Shown in pieces: positions 55,001 to 63,415 of a DNA stretch of 64,000 nucleotides (positions within the stretch are counted from its first letter, which is position 1; each line of letters opens with the position of its first letter). This DNA is from Chitinophaga niabensis (GTDB lineage Bacteria; Bacteroidota; Bacteroidia; Chitinophagales; Chitinophagaceae), in NCBI RefSeq assembly GCF_900129465.1, contig NZ_FSRA01000002.1, positions 1,612,001 to 1,676,000 of the forward strand, given 5' to 3'. The translations under genes and the position numbers were made by a program. Below the pieces are notes generated by a model that saw only the letters and a program-made list of their open reading frames with translations, was not told where the DNA came from and searched no databases.

Positions 55001-56116
55001 CAGCAAGCGATCAGCCAAGTCTGTGAAGATGCCATTCTGGTTAACATCCAGGCTGATCCTGTAAGCTCCTGCTGCAGTAGAGTTAAAAGTAAAATTACCT
55101 CCAAGCGGAGCCGTGCCTGATTGATTAGGCGTACCTTCTATTCCCGTAAAAGTAAAATTGCTCAGCGTTGGAACAACCGGTGTAGCGAGCAGCCATGTTG
55201 TTTGTCCGCCAACGGTAGGAGCTGAAGCAGGAAGATCACTATTAGGAGTAGAGAAAAATAATTTATAGGTGACGTTTGTTGCATCGTCCGGCATAGTAGG
55301 ATCATGCACAGGAATAGTGCCCGCAGTGGTACCAATACCTGCAATGCTATGATAACTTGCATCGCCGGACGCATTTCTGAATCCTTTGTTATTCACAAAG
55401 AAATCAAAAGCAACACCCTGCATACCATTTGCATTTACGGTGTATTGATAACCATCGCGCGTGAGGATATTAAAAATACCGTTGAAGGAACCAAAATTAG
55501 CACCCACACTGGAAGTGATGCCGGCAAACATATTCAGATATGCCCGCCCGTTTATAAATGCAGTATTACCTGCATTCCGTACACTCACATCAAAAGCTGC
55601 AATATACCAGCTGTTAGGATTCTGCGTCCATGGATTGTTTGCAGGAACAATTGGAGCAGTACCTCCCGCCACCGCCGGATTAGTGGGATTAAAAGTAATC
55701 TCCCAAACACCCGCCTGCCCTGCACCTACGTTAACGATGTAGGGGTTGTAGCCCGGGTCCACACCATTGGTCGTTAAACGGGGGCCAAGGGTTTCTTCTG
55801 TTCTGTCTGCTATAAATCCAATGGTAGTACTATTCCCTGAAGTACCTGTACTGCCATCAGGAGCGCGCCAGGTAATAGTTCCGGCACCAATACCCTGGGC
55901 ACTGGAGCCCAAATAGATCCTTTCGCCCACATTAGCATAGACCTTAATAATACCAAGATAAGGGAAGGGGAACTGATCAGTGACAACTGTACTGCTTCGC
56001 CAGAAAGCACGGGAGCCTCCGTTGGCAGATAATTCTTTACTGCCTTCGGCGTGAATCTTTGGAGCGCAGCAAACTAACAGTGCAGTGTATACGAATACGC
56101 GCAAGGATACATGCAT
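52079..56116 (-). CDS. SprB-like giant adhesin with gliding-motility C-terminal domain
   Basis: A 1345-residue exported protein with a signal peptide near the N-terminus. A large beta-rich N-terminal region (to about residue 640, with DUF11-like segments near 520-640) is followed by Thr/Ala-rich repeats, including three nearly identical 76-residue SprB-type repeats at about 757-984. Then come a DUF11 domain (about 1145-1255) and a C-terminal type B sorting domain (IPNVITPNGDGFNDRFVI, then LTIINRWGNHVYEK and TYFYILRL). It should be secreted by T9SS and held by PorP at the surface as an adhesin or gliding tether. It has no local secretion-channel genes. Confidence 0.92.
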   Translation of the reverse strand: MHVSLRVFVYTALLVCCAPKIHAEGSKELSANGGSRAFWRSSTVVTDQFPFPYLGIIKVYANVGERIYLGSSAQGIGAGTITWRAPDGSTGTSGNSTTIGFIADRTEETLGPRLTTNGVDPGYNPYIVNVGAGQAGVWEITFNPTNPAVAGGTAPIVPANNPWTQNPNSWYIAAFDVSVRNAGNTAFINGRAYLNMFAGITSSVGANFGSFNGIFNILTRDGYQYTVNANGMQGVAFDFFVNNKGFRNASGDASYHSIAGIGTTAGTIPVHDPTMPDDATNVTYKLFFSTPNSDLPASAPTVGGQTTWLLATPVVPTLSNFTFTGIEGTPNQSGTAPLGGNFTFNSTAAGAYRISLDVNQNGIFTDLADRLLTGSAVIGNNTVAWDALDGEGNPVPGGTTFLPGSIHIELFSGEVHFPLLDVERNPTGIIVTRINGPGAPNNMLYWDDTNIPNIGTPSSPKRNLDGQSSAINGHIWNLNFGNDNGMDSWSYISSPPLLNTVNLVVGQADLEVVRITPSAAAFCAGTSASYEVEVQNNGPSTVANAPFNFRFPPTFTGATVTNAVTNGTVTLSGVVNAAGVYHADLSMSNGGTIVFTITGTVTGSSISTSADITRTADITDPDATNPDNAVPTDALAECDAAPSGAGCNNIKTSTVTVGSAVTNNTISAAQQICPGAVPAVLTGSIPTGGTGAFVYLWESSTTSSSAGFAAAAGVNNTQDYTPAALSATAWFRRVVNSGCSSTSTAIEITVTPPPAAPAAIPTQPTCAVATGTITVTTVAGLTYAINGTDYLPGPTFTNVAPGTYQVTARNAAGCTSTATQVVINAQPATPAAPTATPTQPTCVVATGTITVTTVAGLTYAINGTDYLPGPTFTNVAPGTYQVTARNAAGCTSTATQVVINAQPATPAAPAAIPTQPTCAVVTGTITVTAVAGLTYAINGTDYLPGPTFTNVAPGTYQVTARNAAGCTSTATQVVINAQPATPAAPVVANITYCQGDVATALTATGTNIKWYNIGTGGLALASPVIPSTTTAGVSTYWASQTNAGGCESPRASLTVTVFAKPTLQVTSSTADMTTTDARRELTGNTTGGNFSGTGVVTEAGRFYFNPATAGAGTHTLTYSYTGGGNCTVSITFSIRVTVPVADVSVTVVADNAPTGIGDPFNYTITASNNGPGTATNVVVTDVLPVTVELVSTNASAGTVTGNSTVTWNIPALPPNTSNTLTITVKPTQLGVIQNTVTIASSQTDNVPANNTAAAPKEIVGLKIPNVITPNGDGFNDRFVIKGLELYTQNQLTIINRWGNHVYEKRNYTNDWTGNGLAEGTYFYILRLTDRQGKNHDLKGYLMINR
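53163..53846 (-). repeat. Three tandem 228-bp repeats in the adhesin gene
   Basis: Copies at 53163-53390, 53391-53618 and 53619-53846, with the next copy beginning at 53847 but diverging. They differ at only a few positions, so the array is recent or kept alike by recombination. Each encodes 76 residues with GTITVT, TYAINGTDYLPGPTF and GTYQVTARNAAGCTSTA. Confidence 0.93.
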
Positions 56117-56559
56117 AATATGTACTGCTTGTGTAGACTGGGGGGCCAGACAACAGGTTTACCGTTTTGCACGAGGGAATAAACAGGGTTAAACGCTCTC
56201 AGATGCGCTTATACTGCAAAGTAGGGTAGGCTATGAATTCGATTGCTTGAAAGAATTGGAACAGGGAATCAACTATATGCTAATTTAAAATAAATTATCT
56301 GGATTTATTAAATATCATGATATATATTATTTGTAGCAATTTGTGTATTCCATTGCTGTGGTGTTATTTAGGAAGCCGTAAAACATGTCGCACCATATAC
56401 TTTGATGCTTTTTTACCGAATCGTGTTCAGATCATTTGTTCGCTACGGGTTCGCCACGTGTTTTACCAAGGTTTACCTCGCCTATAGGCTAAAATAATAT
56501 CGGCTCCCTTTACCAAAAGTAAAAGGAGCCGATGGGGCTATGGAGTTGTAGGGTAAACT
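56117..56559. other. AT-rich intergenic region upstream of the adhesin operon
   Basis: About 440 bases with no gene. It should hold the adhesin operon's minus-strand promoter; I could not find an exact TAnnTTTG with a well-spaced TTTG. It also holds the hairpin at 56499-56533. Between 56270 and 56350 it is very AT-rich. Confidence 0.4.
56499..56533 (-). terminator. Hairpin terminator after the small lipoprotein gene
   Basis: A 15-bp stem (56499-56513 with 56519-56533, one mismatch) and a 5-base loop. It follows the stop at 56560 on the minus strand and is followed by a T-rich stretch. Confidence 0.75.
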
Positions 56560-56949
56560 TTAGAAATAGAAAGTGGCAGATGCGTTCAATACACCGCCGG
56601 TTGAGGTGCTTTCTTTTTTAACTACCCCATCCACAATGATCTGTACTTTCATGTTAGCGGAAGCATTGGCAGGGTTGCCCAAGGCTCCAAAAGAAACCGC
56701 GGCTGTACTCGCCGGCATATTAAACTCCTGGCTTTCCCAGGTGCCTACACTCAGGTTGGAGATGGTGGTGTTCTCTCCACTTGCCGCTATATATATCACC
56801 GTGTGAATAGTAGAGCCGGAAGAAACCTCTGCCCTGTATTTAATTCTATGACCTGTTGGTTTTGGATCGTCGCCTTTTCCTGAACATCCTGCAAAAGCCA
56901 GCATGCATAATAATGCGGGGAATAACAAAAGCCTCAATGATAATTTCAT
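56560..56949 (-). CDS. Small unrecognised lipoprotein
   Basis: A 129-residue protein with a lipobox ending at Cys22 (LAFAGC) and a beta-rich body (IKYRAEVSSGSTIHTVIYIA, AAVSFGALGNPANASANMKV). It contains many Thr/Ser/Ala residues and ends in an aromatic FYF. I do not recognise it; the layout suits a small beta-sandwich lipoprotein. It is a single gene closed by a hairpin terminator. Confidence 0.65.
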   Translation of the reverse strand: MKLSLRLLLFPALLCMLAFAGCSGKGDDPKPTGHRIKYRAEVSSGSTIHTVIYIAASGENTTISNLSVGTWESQEFNMPASTAAVSFGALGNPANASANMKVQIIVDGVVKKESTSTGGVLNASATFYF

Positions 56950-57118
56950 GATTTGATGATTTACGTTAAATGGTGATTCGGTTTAAGTCTCTGCGATGTA
57001 AAGGTACTTCTACTTACAGCTGCCGGTCAATCCTGATAACAGGGATTTATTTCTACTGGTTTTTCAGTATATTTTTACTTTATTCGCGTAATTATCAATT
57101 GTTAAGTACCTTGTTTCC

Positions 57119-59080
57119 ATGACCCGCTTCCTACTGATTATTTGTTTCTTCGTTTGCCTGGCGCCGTTATGCACCGCCCAATTGCCTTTATTAAAGAAAG
57201 GATATGTAGATAGTATTGAACAGGTGTTACAAAAGGAGAAGAACGACAGCCTAAAGTCCAAACTTCACTTTATACTGGTTTACAGCTATCTCGCTAAAGG
57301 TGATACTGTAAAAGTATTACATCACCTTATGGAAGGCCGGAAGTTTGGCCGGAAATACCCGCTTATGTTCGCTCAGTCCTATGCGCATGAAGGGTACTAT
57401 TATATTAATAAAGACATCCCCAGAAGCCAGGCTGCCTATATGAAAGCGGACTCCATCCTCATCGGGCAAACATCAAAAGACGCCTACCGGGTCCGTTCAA
57501 ATGCATGGCAGAACTATGCCGTGATGCAGCAGATACAGGATGATGATGCGGGTTACGTGGAAATTGTTTTGAATAAAGCTATACCACTGGCCAAACTGTC
57601 GGAAGACAGTTCGCTGCTGGGTTCTGAATACGGAAACGTAGCCGTGGCATTCACCAATACGGAGCAGTATGAAAAAGCGGAAGAGTATTTCAATGAAGCG
57701 CTTGCCATATTAAAACCCTCTGCCAAAGAGCCTACCCGGTTGCTGATGGTATACTACCGGGCAGGGGAGAACTATATCAACTTAGGAAAATATCCGGAAG
57801 CCAAAAAAGTACTGGATGAGATGAAGGTGCTGCTTGAACCATACCCCGAACTTGAGCTGAATGCAGGATATTATCTTGTAGAGGGGCTCTATCGCCACAA
57901 GATGAAACAGTATGATTCGGCACTCGTGAGCTATGATAAAGGGATTGCATCAGCAGGGGGGGTGAACGGAAAATACAGGATAGATGAACTGGAGATCCTG
58001 AAAACAGAAACCCTGATAGAACAAAAAAAATTCGAAAAAGCAAAAGAGTTGTTACTGCGCCTGGCAAAAGACGAAGACCTGATGTCTACAGACCTTAACC
58101 GCTTAAAGGTTTATGAAGGGCTGGCTGCTTCCTACTCAGGACTGGGCAACTATTCCCAGGCCAATGCTTTATTGAAGCAATACAGCGAACTAAACGACAG
58201 CCTGCATAGGACCAGGATGAAGCGGGACATCAATGCATTGGAAGTAAAATATAAGAACGCAGAAAGTCAGAAAGAGATCATATCACTGAAAGCAAAGAAC
58301 GAACAAACTGCGCTCTCTTCAAAGAACGCCTGGCTCCTCACCACCTTGCTTGCCTCAGTAAGTATCTTCCTGCTGGTAGTGATCATATTCGCCCTGCTAT
58401 ATTACCGGAGTCAGAAAAAGCTGGCCGCCAGACAGCTACAGGAGATCGAACAACAAAAAGAGCTGGAAATAGCTAAGGCCATGCTGGACGGGGAAGAAAG
58501 CGAACGCCGCAGATTAGCGCGCGACCTCCATGATGGATTAGGCGGTATGCTGGCCGGTGTAAAAATGAACCTCTCCGGAACTGCCAATATCACGCAGGAC
58601 GAAAAGTTATTCCAGGTTATTCACCAGCTGGATAACTCCGTAAGCGAATTAAGAAGGATCGCCCGCAATATGATGCCGGAATCCCTGCTGAACTTTGGAT
58701 TGGAAACTGCGCTGAAAGACATGTGTGAATTAAACTTTGCACCCGGATTAGAGATCCATTTTCAATCATTGGGCGTGCAGCCAAACCTGCCGGAAAAAAC
58801 ACAGATCATTATTTACCGCATTGCACAGGAACTGTTGGCCAACGCCATCAAACACTCCGGCGCTAACAGGATCATGCTGCAATGCAGCCAGAATGAAAAT
58901 ATCTTTTACCTGTCCATTGAAGACAATGGAAAAGGTTTCGATCCAAAAGCAGACAGGCAAAAAGGGCTGGGCTGGGATAATATCAGGAACCGCATTGAAT
59001 TCCTGAAAGGTAAAATTGAAATAGACTCCGTGATTGGAGAAGGCACCACCATTAATATCGAGTTAAATGTCAGCGAATAA
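57119..59080 (+). CDS. TPR-containing NarL-type sensor histidine kinase
   Basis: A 653-residue protein with a signal peptide (ending LCTAQ). Residues about 30-370 are TPR-like repeats (AEEYFNEALAILKPS, YDSALVSYDKGIAS), then one membrane helix (about 402-425), a HisKA_3 domain with phospho-acceptor His471 in RDLHDGLGG, and an ATPase domain with ELLANAIKHSG, DNGKGF and GLGWDNI. The TPR part is predicted to be periplasmic. Its 3' end overlaps the response-regulator gene by 14 bases, so the two are a coupled pair. Confidence 0.92.
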   Translation: MTRFLLIICFFVCLAPLCTAQLPLLKKGYVDSIEQVLQKEKNDSLKSKLHFILVYSYLAKGDTVKVLHHLMEGRKFGRKYPLMFAQSYAHEGYYYINKDIPRSQAAYMKADSILIGQTSKDAYRVRSNAWQNYAVMQQIQDDDAGYVEIVLNKAIPLAKLSEDSSLLGSEYGNVAVAFTNTEQYEKAEEYFNEALAILKPSAKEPTRLLMVYYRAGENYINLGKYPEAKKVLDEMKVLLEPYPELELNAGYYLVEGLYRHKMKQYDSALVSYDKGIASAGGVNGKYRIDELEILKTETLIEQKKFEKAKELLLRLAKDEDLMSTDLNRLKVYEGLAASYSGLGNYSQANALLKQYSELNDSLHRTRMKRDINALEVKYKNAESQKEIISLKAKNEQTALSSKNAWLLTTLLASVSIFLLVVIIFALLYYRSQKKLAARQLQEIEQQKELEIAKAMLDGEESERRRLARDLHDGLGGMLAGVKMNLSGTANITQDEKLFQVIHQLDNSVSELRRIARNMMPESLLNFGLETALKDMCELNFAPGLEIHFQSLGVQPNLPEKTQIIIYRIAQELLANAIKHSGANRIMLQCSQNENIFYLSIEDNGKGFDPKADRQKGLGWDNIRNRIEFLKGKIEIDSVIGEGTTINIELNVSE

Positions 59081-59699
59081 TTTAGTTATTGTAGATGATC
59101 ATCCTATCGTGATACAAGGATTGTCTGCCTTATTACAGGGAGAAAACGATCTGCATATAGCGGGGACCTTCACAACCGGGAATGCCTTCCTCGCTTTCCT
59201 GAAAGGAGCGCCTCAGGTAGATATTGTTCTACTCGATATCACGTTACCGGATATAAGCGGCGTAGAGGTATGTAAAGAAATAAAGCGGCTGTCTCCGGAA
59301 ACCAAAGTGCTGATCATCAGCAATCACAGCGAACGCAGCATTATTATGCAAATGCTGCAACAAGGTGCCAGCGGGTACCTGCTGAAGAATGCTTCATCAG
59401 AAGAACTCGTGAAATGTGTACATGATGTGCTCGCCGGAAGGATTGCCCTCAGTGCAGAAGTAACCGCTATCATGACGCGTCCTTTGCAGAATGAATTAAA
59501 GAACATTCCTCATTTAACCAAAAGAGAGATACAGGTATTAGGCATGATCGCGGAAGGAAGAACATCTGCCAGTATCGCAGAAGAACTTTGCGTGAGCCAG
59601 TTCACGGTAGAAACTCACCGCCGCAACCTGATGCAGAAGTTTGATGCGAATAATACGGCTGCGCTTATCAAGATGGCGTCCGAGCATAAGTTGTTGTAA
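59067..59699 (+). CDS. NarL/FixJ-type response regulator
   Basis: A 210-residue regulator: receiver domain with acidic pair Asp10/Asp11, phospho-acceptor Asp57 (LLDITLP) and a C-terminal LuxR-type HTH (about 148-205, LTKREIQVLGMIAEGRTSAS). It overlaps the sensor kinase gene by 14 bases. Its targets are unknown; the adhesin operon is upstream on the other strand. It ends two bases from the stop of the convergent GT2 fusion. Confidence 0.93.
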   Translation: MSANNLVIVDDHPIVIQGLSALLQGENDLHIAGTFTTGNAFLAFLKGAPQVDIVLLDITLPDISGVEVCKEIKRLSPETKVLIISNHSERSIIMQMLQQGASGYLLKNASSEELVKCVHDVLAGRIALSAEVTAIMTRPLQNELKNIPHLTKREIQVLGMIAEGRTSASIAEELCVSQFTVETHRRNLMQKFDANNTAALIKMASEHKLL

Positions 59700-59701
59700 T
59701 G

Positions 59702-62700
59702 TTATAGTGGTGTGTTTAGTGGTGACAGCGCTGTTGTTACATTATTACCATTGATAGCCTGAAGATATAATCTGTACAGGGCCGGATTTTCAGGAATACT
59801 TAAAGTAATATAAGGCCCGGTTCCCAGGCTTTTTAAGAAAACGAGGCGCCCTTTTCCATCGCCTTTTACAAGATGCCATTCAAATTTTATACGTTCCCTT
59901 TCATTTGTAAGCGCCCATTCATGATGGCGGTAAACAAGCGCGTGATAAGTTAAACGGGCGTTTACATAAGTCGCTTGTGCTGGCCTTAAGATTTTTATCC
60001 GGGGTAGTTCAGCTGCGGGAACAGTGCCACCTAATTCATAAAAAGCAGGTTTAAAACGGCCCCAATGATCTTTAAGACCGTCAAAGGTCACATGGTCCCT
60101 GCTTTCCTGGTCCTGCCAGTTAGTGATAAACACCGGCCGCCCGGTATATTGTCCCTTCACATATTGAGCAACTGATAACTGGTTGAAAAAATAGGGTTGA
60201 GAGATATTGTGCAGTTGTTGCAACTGTAGGGAATCATCATTTGCAATGATGCCGAATGCATCCGCTTCCGGCAGGGCTGTATGCATGAAGTGCAGGGTGG
60301 CAGCAATATTTTCTGCCAGCCGTACATCTACCGTTACAGGCCTTCCGGGGTCAATCTGTTTGATCGCTGCTACAAGCCCTTGTAGCCATTTGATATAGGC
60401 ATCCTGTTGATATAACAGAGCGGGTTTGTAATATAGCCGTGCGAGCTGCTGGAAATTGGGATTCCCGATATTCCAGGCTATTATATCGGGGTTATTTTTT
60501 AGTTCGCTGATCCTTTGTAGAATAGCTGCTTCCAATCCTGACAACTTTTTGCGATCGCTCTCCATATCTGTTATGTCAGGTACCCAGAAGCCATATTGTA
60601 TACGCATCCCTTTTTTTCGCGCAATATTCAGGATGTTACGATCATATACCCCAGGTCCATAGCGGAGGATGGTATTAATCCCCAGCGATTTCATTTCCTC
60701 AATATCACTGGTGATCTCCCGGCTGGTAAGCGTATGCAGGTTCCGGAACCATTGTTCTCCTTTATGATAACCAACACCCTTGATGGTATCCGGCATTTTC
60801 AGGGTAGAAGAGGCTGTGCGCTTTATCTCAGGGAGCAAAGCATATTGTTCCTCATCTGTCTTCCAGAATGAGAGCAGTTGAGGTTGCTGAACCTTCCAAT
60901 TCAATAGCGTGTCAATACCAGGGCGGAGAACATTTTTGTCATAAGCGCTGTTAAACAATACTGCGGCATGAATTTCCCTGAAATCCTGCCGGATAGCGTT
61001 GAATGCCTCTTTCAGCCACTGTTCCTGGTTACCTGCATTCACAAGTGAGCCCATCTCAGACACCATAACCGGCAGACCTGATTGAAAAACCGGCAATTGA
61101 TGAAAAGGCGTATATAGTGATTTAAAGGAAAGCCATTTTGTATCTTCTCTTTGCGGGCCATAATTAAGCATGTTAACGCCTATCCAGTCAACATACGCAT
61201 ATCCGGGAAAGTAAGCTGCTGCTGCTGAAGGGCTCCAGGGATTCCATACCCATATAACATTGTTCACATCATTCCGTGTAAAGAATTGATGAACATATTT
61301 CCAGGCAGCTTTAAATTCTTCAGGAGTATTGTTCCCGCTTGGAGACCAGGGGTAAGCAGGGTTATCCGCCTCATGCGCAAAACGGAGGTACAGGGGCCTG
61401 TGTAACGCCTTAACCTGGTTGGCAAACTGCAGGAGGTAATCATCAAACATCCCTGCGCTTATCTGTGAAAAGATCTTCTGTTCCCGTGCAGGTGCTTTGA
61501 ACAGAGAAGCCCATGGCTCCCAGGTGATCATTGGCAGGGAGCCATTTTTATAAATGTTCTTTATTAAAGTATCCGGTAAATAACAATGAGGCGCATTTCC
61601 CCAGGGTATATATAACGATACGATGTTAAAATGCGCATTGTATTGCTGCTGGAAATGTTTCACCCCTTGCATGGAAGTAAGTCCATCGCTTGTATCAGGA
61701 CTAAATATCCCATTATAGAATACTGGTTTCCGGGTGGTCTGATCATGTGCTTTAAAGGAAGGTTCCGTATCGGAATTCAGCAAGAAAAAAGTGATGCATC
61801 CTGCGGCAATGAGCAGCGGCAGGCCCAGTTTGCGAAAGCCGGCATAAAGGTGAAGATGCCTGAAGAGCCAGAATTTCTTTTTTAATAGCAAGGGGTATAT
61901 AAGTATTGTTTTTATCCAGTCATGCCGTTGCAGCCTGCCCGGCTTGTAACTGGCTATGATATTGAAGAGCATGATACCGCAATTGACCGATGCAATGGCA
62001 GCCATTATGAGGGTGTATGGGTTCCAGTCATAATAAAGTCCATATAGGATAGCTGAAAGGGATGCGAGCAGAACAAGGATGTTTGGGATGTTCAGTTTCC
62101 AGTTATCCGGTGCTGAATCATCTTTAGGTGTTGGGATATAGGGTACCTTTTTGCGGATGATCGTATAAAAGAGCGCCAGTATATAGATCCACCAGGTTCC
62201 GATGAATAACAGGCCGCCTGCAACATGGAACCCCCTTTCTTCCTCTTCCATTACCCATCGTTGTACAAAATGGCGGATCAGCACAATGGATGCAACCACT
62301 GGCAACCCTAATAGTACAAAATCCAGGATGTCCAAATGGAAAGGAATGATACCAAAGAACAAAGACAGGACGGGGATCAGGAAATTGATCAGCAAAACAA
62401 CACCGGAAAAGTAATGAAAGGGAATTGTAAAGTAATGTAAGCGTTGCCGCCAGGTAAAATGCCGGAAGAGAGCAGGATAAGCTGTGACCAGCAGTTCAAA
62501 TGTTCCCCTGGCCCATTTCAGTTGTTGCGCATAATAAGCAGACATGCTGGTTGGAACGAGGCCCCGGGCCAGTACCGCAGGTACATAAACAGATCTCCAC
62601 TTTTTAGCGTGCAGCTGCATGGCAGTATGCATGTCCTCTGCCAGGCCGCTTGCATGACCTCCGATAGAATCCAGGGCTGCTCTGCGGAAAGTACAATTGG

Positions 62701-63415
62701 CCCCGATTGCCATAACAGTACCATAACTATTCATAGTGGCCATAATAGGCCCATAGAACTGAAAGGTCTGTTGTGCTGCACCTTTTGCCACCAAGCTTGC
62801 TCCCCGGTTGCTGTATGATTGTACGATCTGTACAAAACCTACAGTGGGATCATTGAAATGAGATACGATAGGATCCAGGAAATCCGGTGAAGGAACATGG
62901 TCCGGGTCCAGTATCACACAAAGTTCGCCGGTAGCATATTGTAATGCATTATTGATGTTGCCGGCCTTGGCATCCTTCCTGTTATTGCGCGTAACATGCC
63001 GTACACCCAGCCTTGCGCAAACTTCTATAAGATAGGGATCGTTGGCTTCATCGCAGAGATAGGATGTATGCGGATACCTGATGGCCTGTATAGCTGTCAG
63101 GGTCTCAACAATCATTTCATAAGGCTCTCCTGGACAGAAGGTAGTAAAGATATCTACCGTAAAAGGATATTGCTGTTTAGGAACAGAAGGAATGAAAATG
63201 GAAAAATAGTGATACCATTCATGGAGTATGCGTAAACAGGTGAATGTAATGCCAGCCATTAATATCCAGTAAAAAGGAGCATACCCTATCTGCGCACGAT
63301 TGAACAAACAACAAAGCATATAACCCATACTGGCAGTGCCGAGCAGGATCATCAGCCGCAATGTAAGTTGCTCTGAGAAAGATGGTGGAGAAACTTGATC
63401 TAATGGTTTCTTCAT
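59702..63415 (-). CDS. GT2 synthase fused to GH26-like and pseudo-glycosidase domains
   Basis: A 1237-residue membrane fusion. Residues about 1-540: GT2 cellulose-synthase-like catalytic domain with Asp170-Pro-Asp172 (DPD), Glu260-Asp261 (ED) and QQLKW at 297-301 (Lys for Arg in QxxRW), set among membrane helices near 20-70, 325-420, 445-490 and 530-547. Residues about 560-850: GH26-like domain with Arg678, His681, Glu682 (RFAHE) and a candidate nucleophile Glu787 (VMVSEMG). Residues about 880-1130: a GH2-like TIM-barrel domain (LGINTILRYGPG) in which GNE is GNP (Pro986) and the nucleophile position is Asn1099. A C-terminal beta domain follows. It overlaps the upstream gene by four bases. Confidence 0.87.
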   Translation of the reverse strand: MKKPLDQVSPPSFSEQLTLRLMILLGTASMGYMLCCLFNRAQIGYAPFYWILMAGITFTCLRILHEWYHYFSIFIPSVPKQQYPFTVDIFTTFCPGEPYEMIVETLTAIQAIRYPHTSYLCDEANDPYLIEVCARLGVRHVTRNNRKDAKAGNINNALQYATGELCVILDPDHVPSPDFLDPIVSHFNDPTVGFVQIVQSYSNRGASLVAKGAAQQTFQFYGPIMATMNSYGTVMAIGANCTFRRAALDSIGGHASGLAEDMHTAMQLHAKKWRSVYVPAVLARGLVPTSMSAYYAQQLKWARGTFELLVTAYPALFRHFTWRQRLHYFTIPFHYFSGVVLLINFLIPVLSLFFGIIPFHLDILDFVLLGLPVVASIVLIRHFVQRWVMEEEERGFHVAGGLLFIGTWWIYILALFYTIIRKKVPYIPTPKDDSAPDNWKLNIPNILVLLASLSAILYGLYYDWNPYTLIMAAIASVNCGIMLFNIIASYKPGRLQRHDWIKTILIYPLLLKKKFWLFRHLHLYAGFRKLGLPLLIAAGCITFFLLNSDTEPSFKAHDQTTRKPVFYNGIFSPDTSDGLTSMQGVKHFQQQYNAHFNIVSLYIPWGNAPHCYLPDTLIKNIYKNGSLPMITWEPWASLFKAPAREQKIFSQISAGMFDDYLLQFANQVKALHRPLYLRFAHEADNPAYPWSPSGNNTPEEFKAAWKYVHQFFTRNDVNNVIWVWNPWSPSAAAAYFPGYAYVDWIGVNMLNYGPQREDTKWLSFKSLYTPFHQLPVFQSGLPVMVSEMGSLVNAGNQEQWLKEAFNAIRQDFREIHAAVLFNSAYDKNVLRPGIDTLLNWKVQQPQLLSFWKTDEEQYALLPEIKRTASSTLKMPDTIKGVGYHKGEQWFRNLHTLTSREITSDIEEMKSLGINTILRYGPGVYDRNILNIARKKGMRIQYGFWVPDITDMESDRKKLSGLEAAILQRISELKNNPDIIAWNIGNPNFQQLARLYYKPALLYQQDAYIKWLQGLVAAIKQIDPGRPVTVDVRLAENIAATLHFMHTALPEADAFGIIANDDSLQLQQLHNISQPYFFNQLSVAQYVKGQYTGRPVFITNWQDQESRDHVTFDGLKDHWGRFKPAFYELGGTVPAAELPRIKILRPAQATYVNARLTYHALVYRHHEWALTNERERIKFEWHLVKGDGKGRLVFLKSLGTGPYITLSIPENPALYRLYLQAINGNNVTTALSPLNTPL

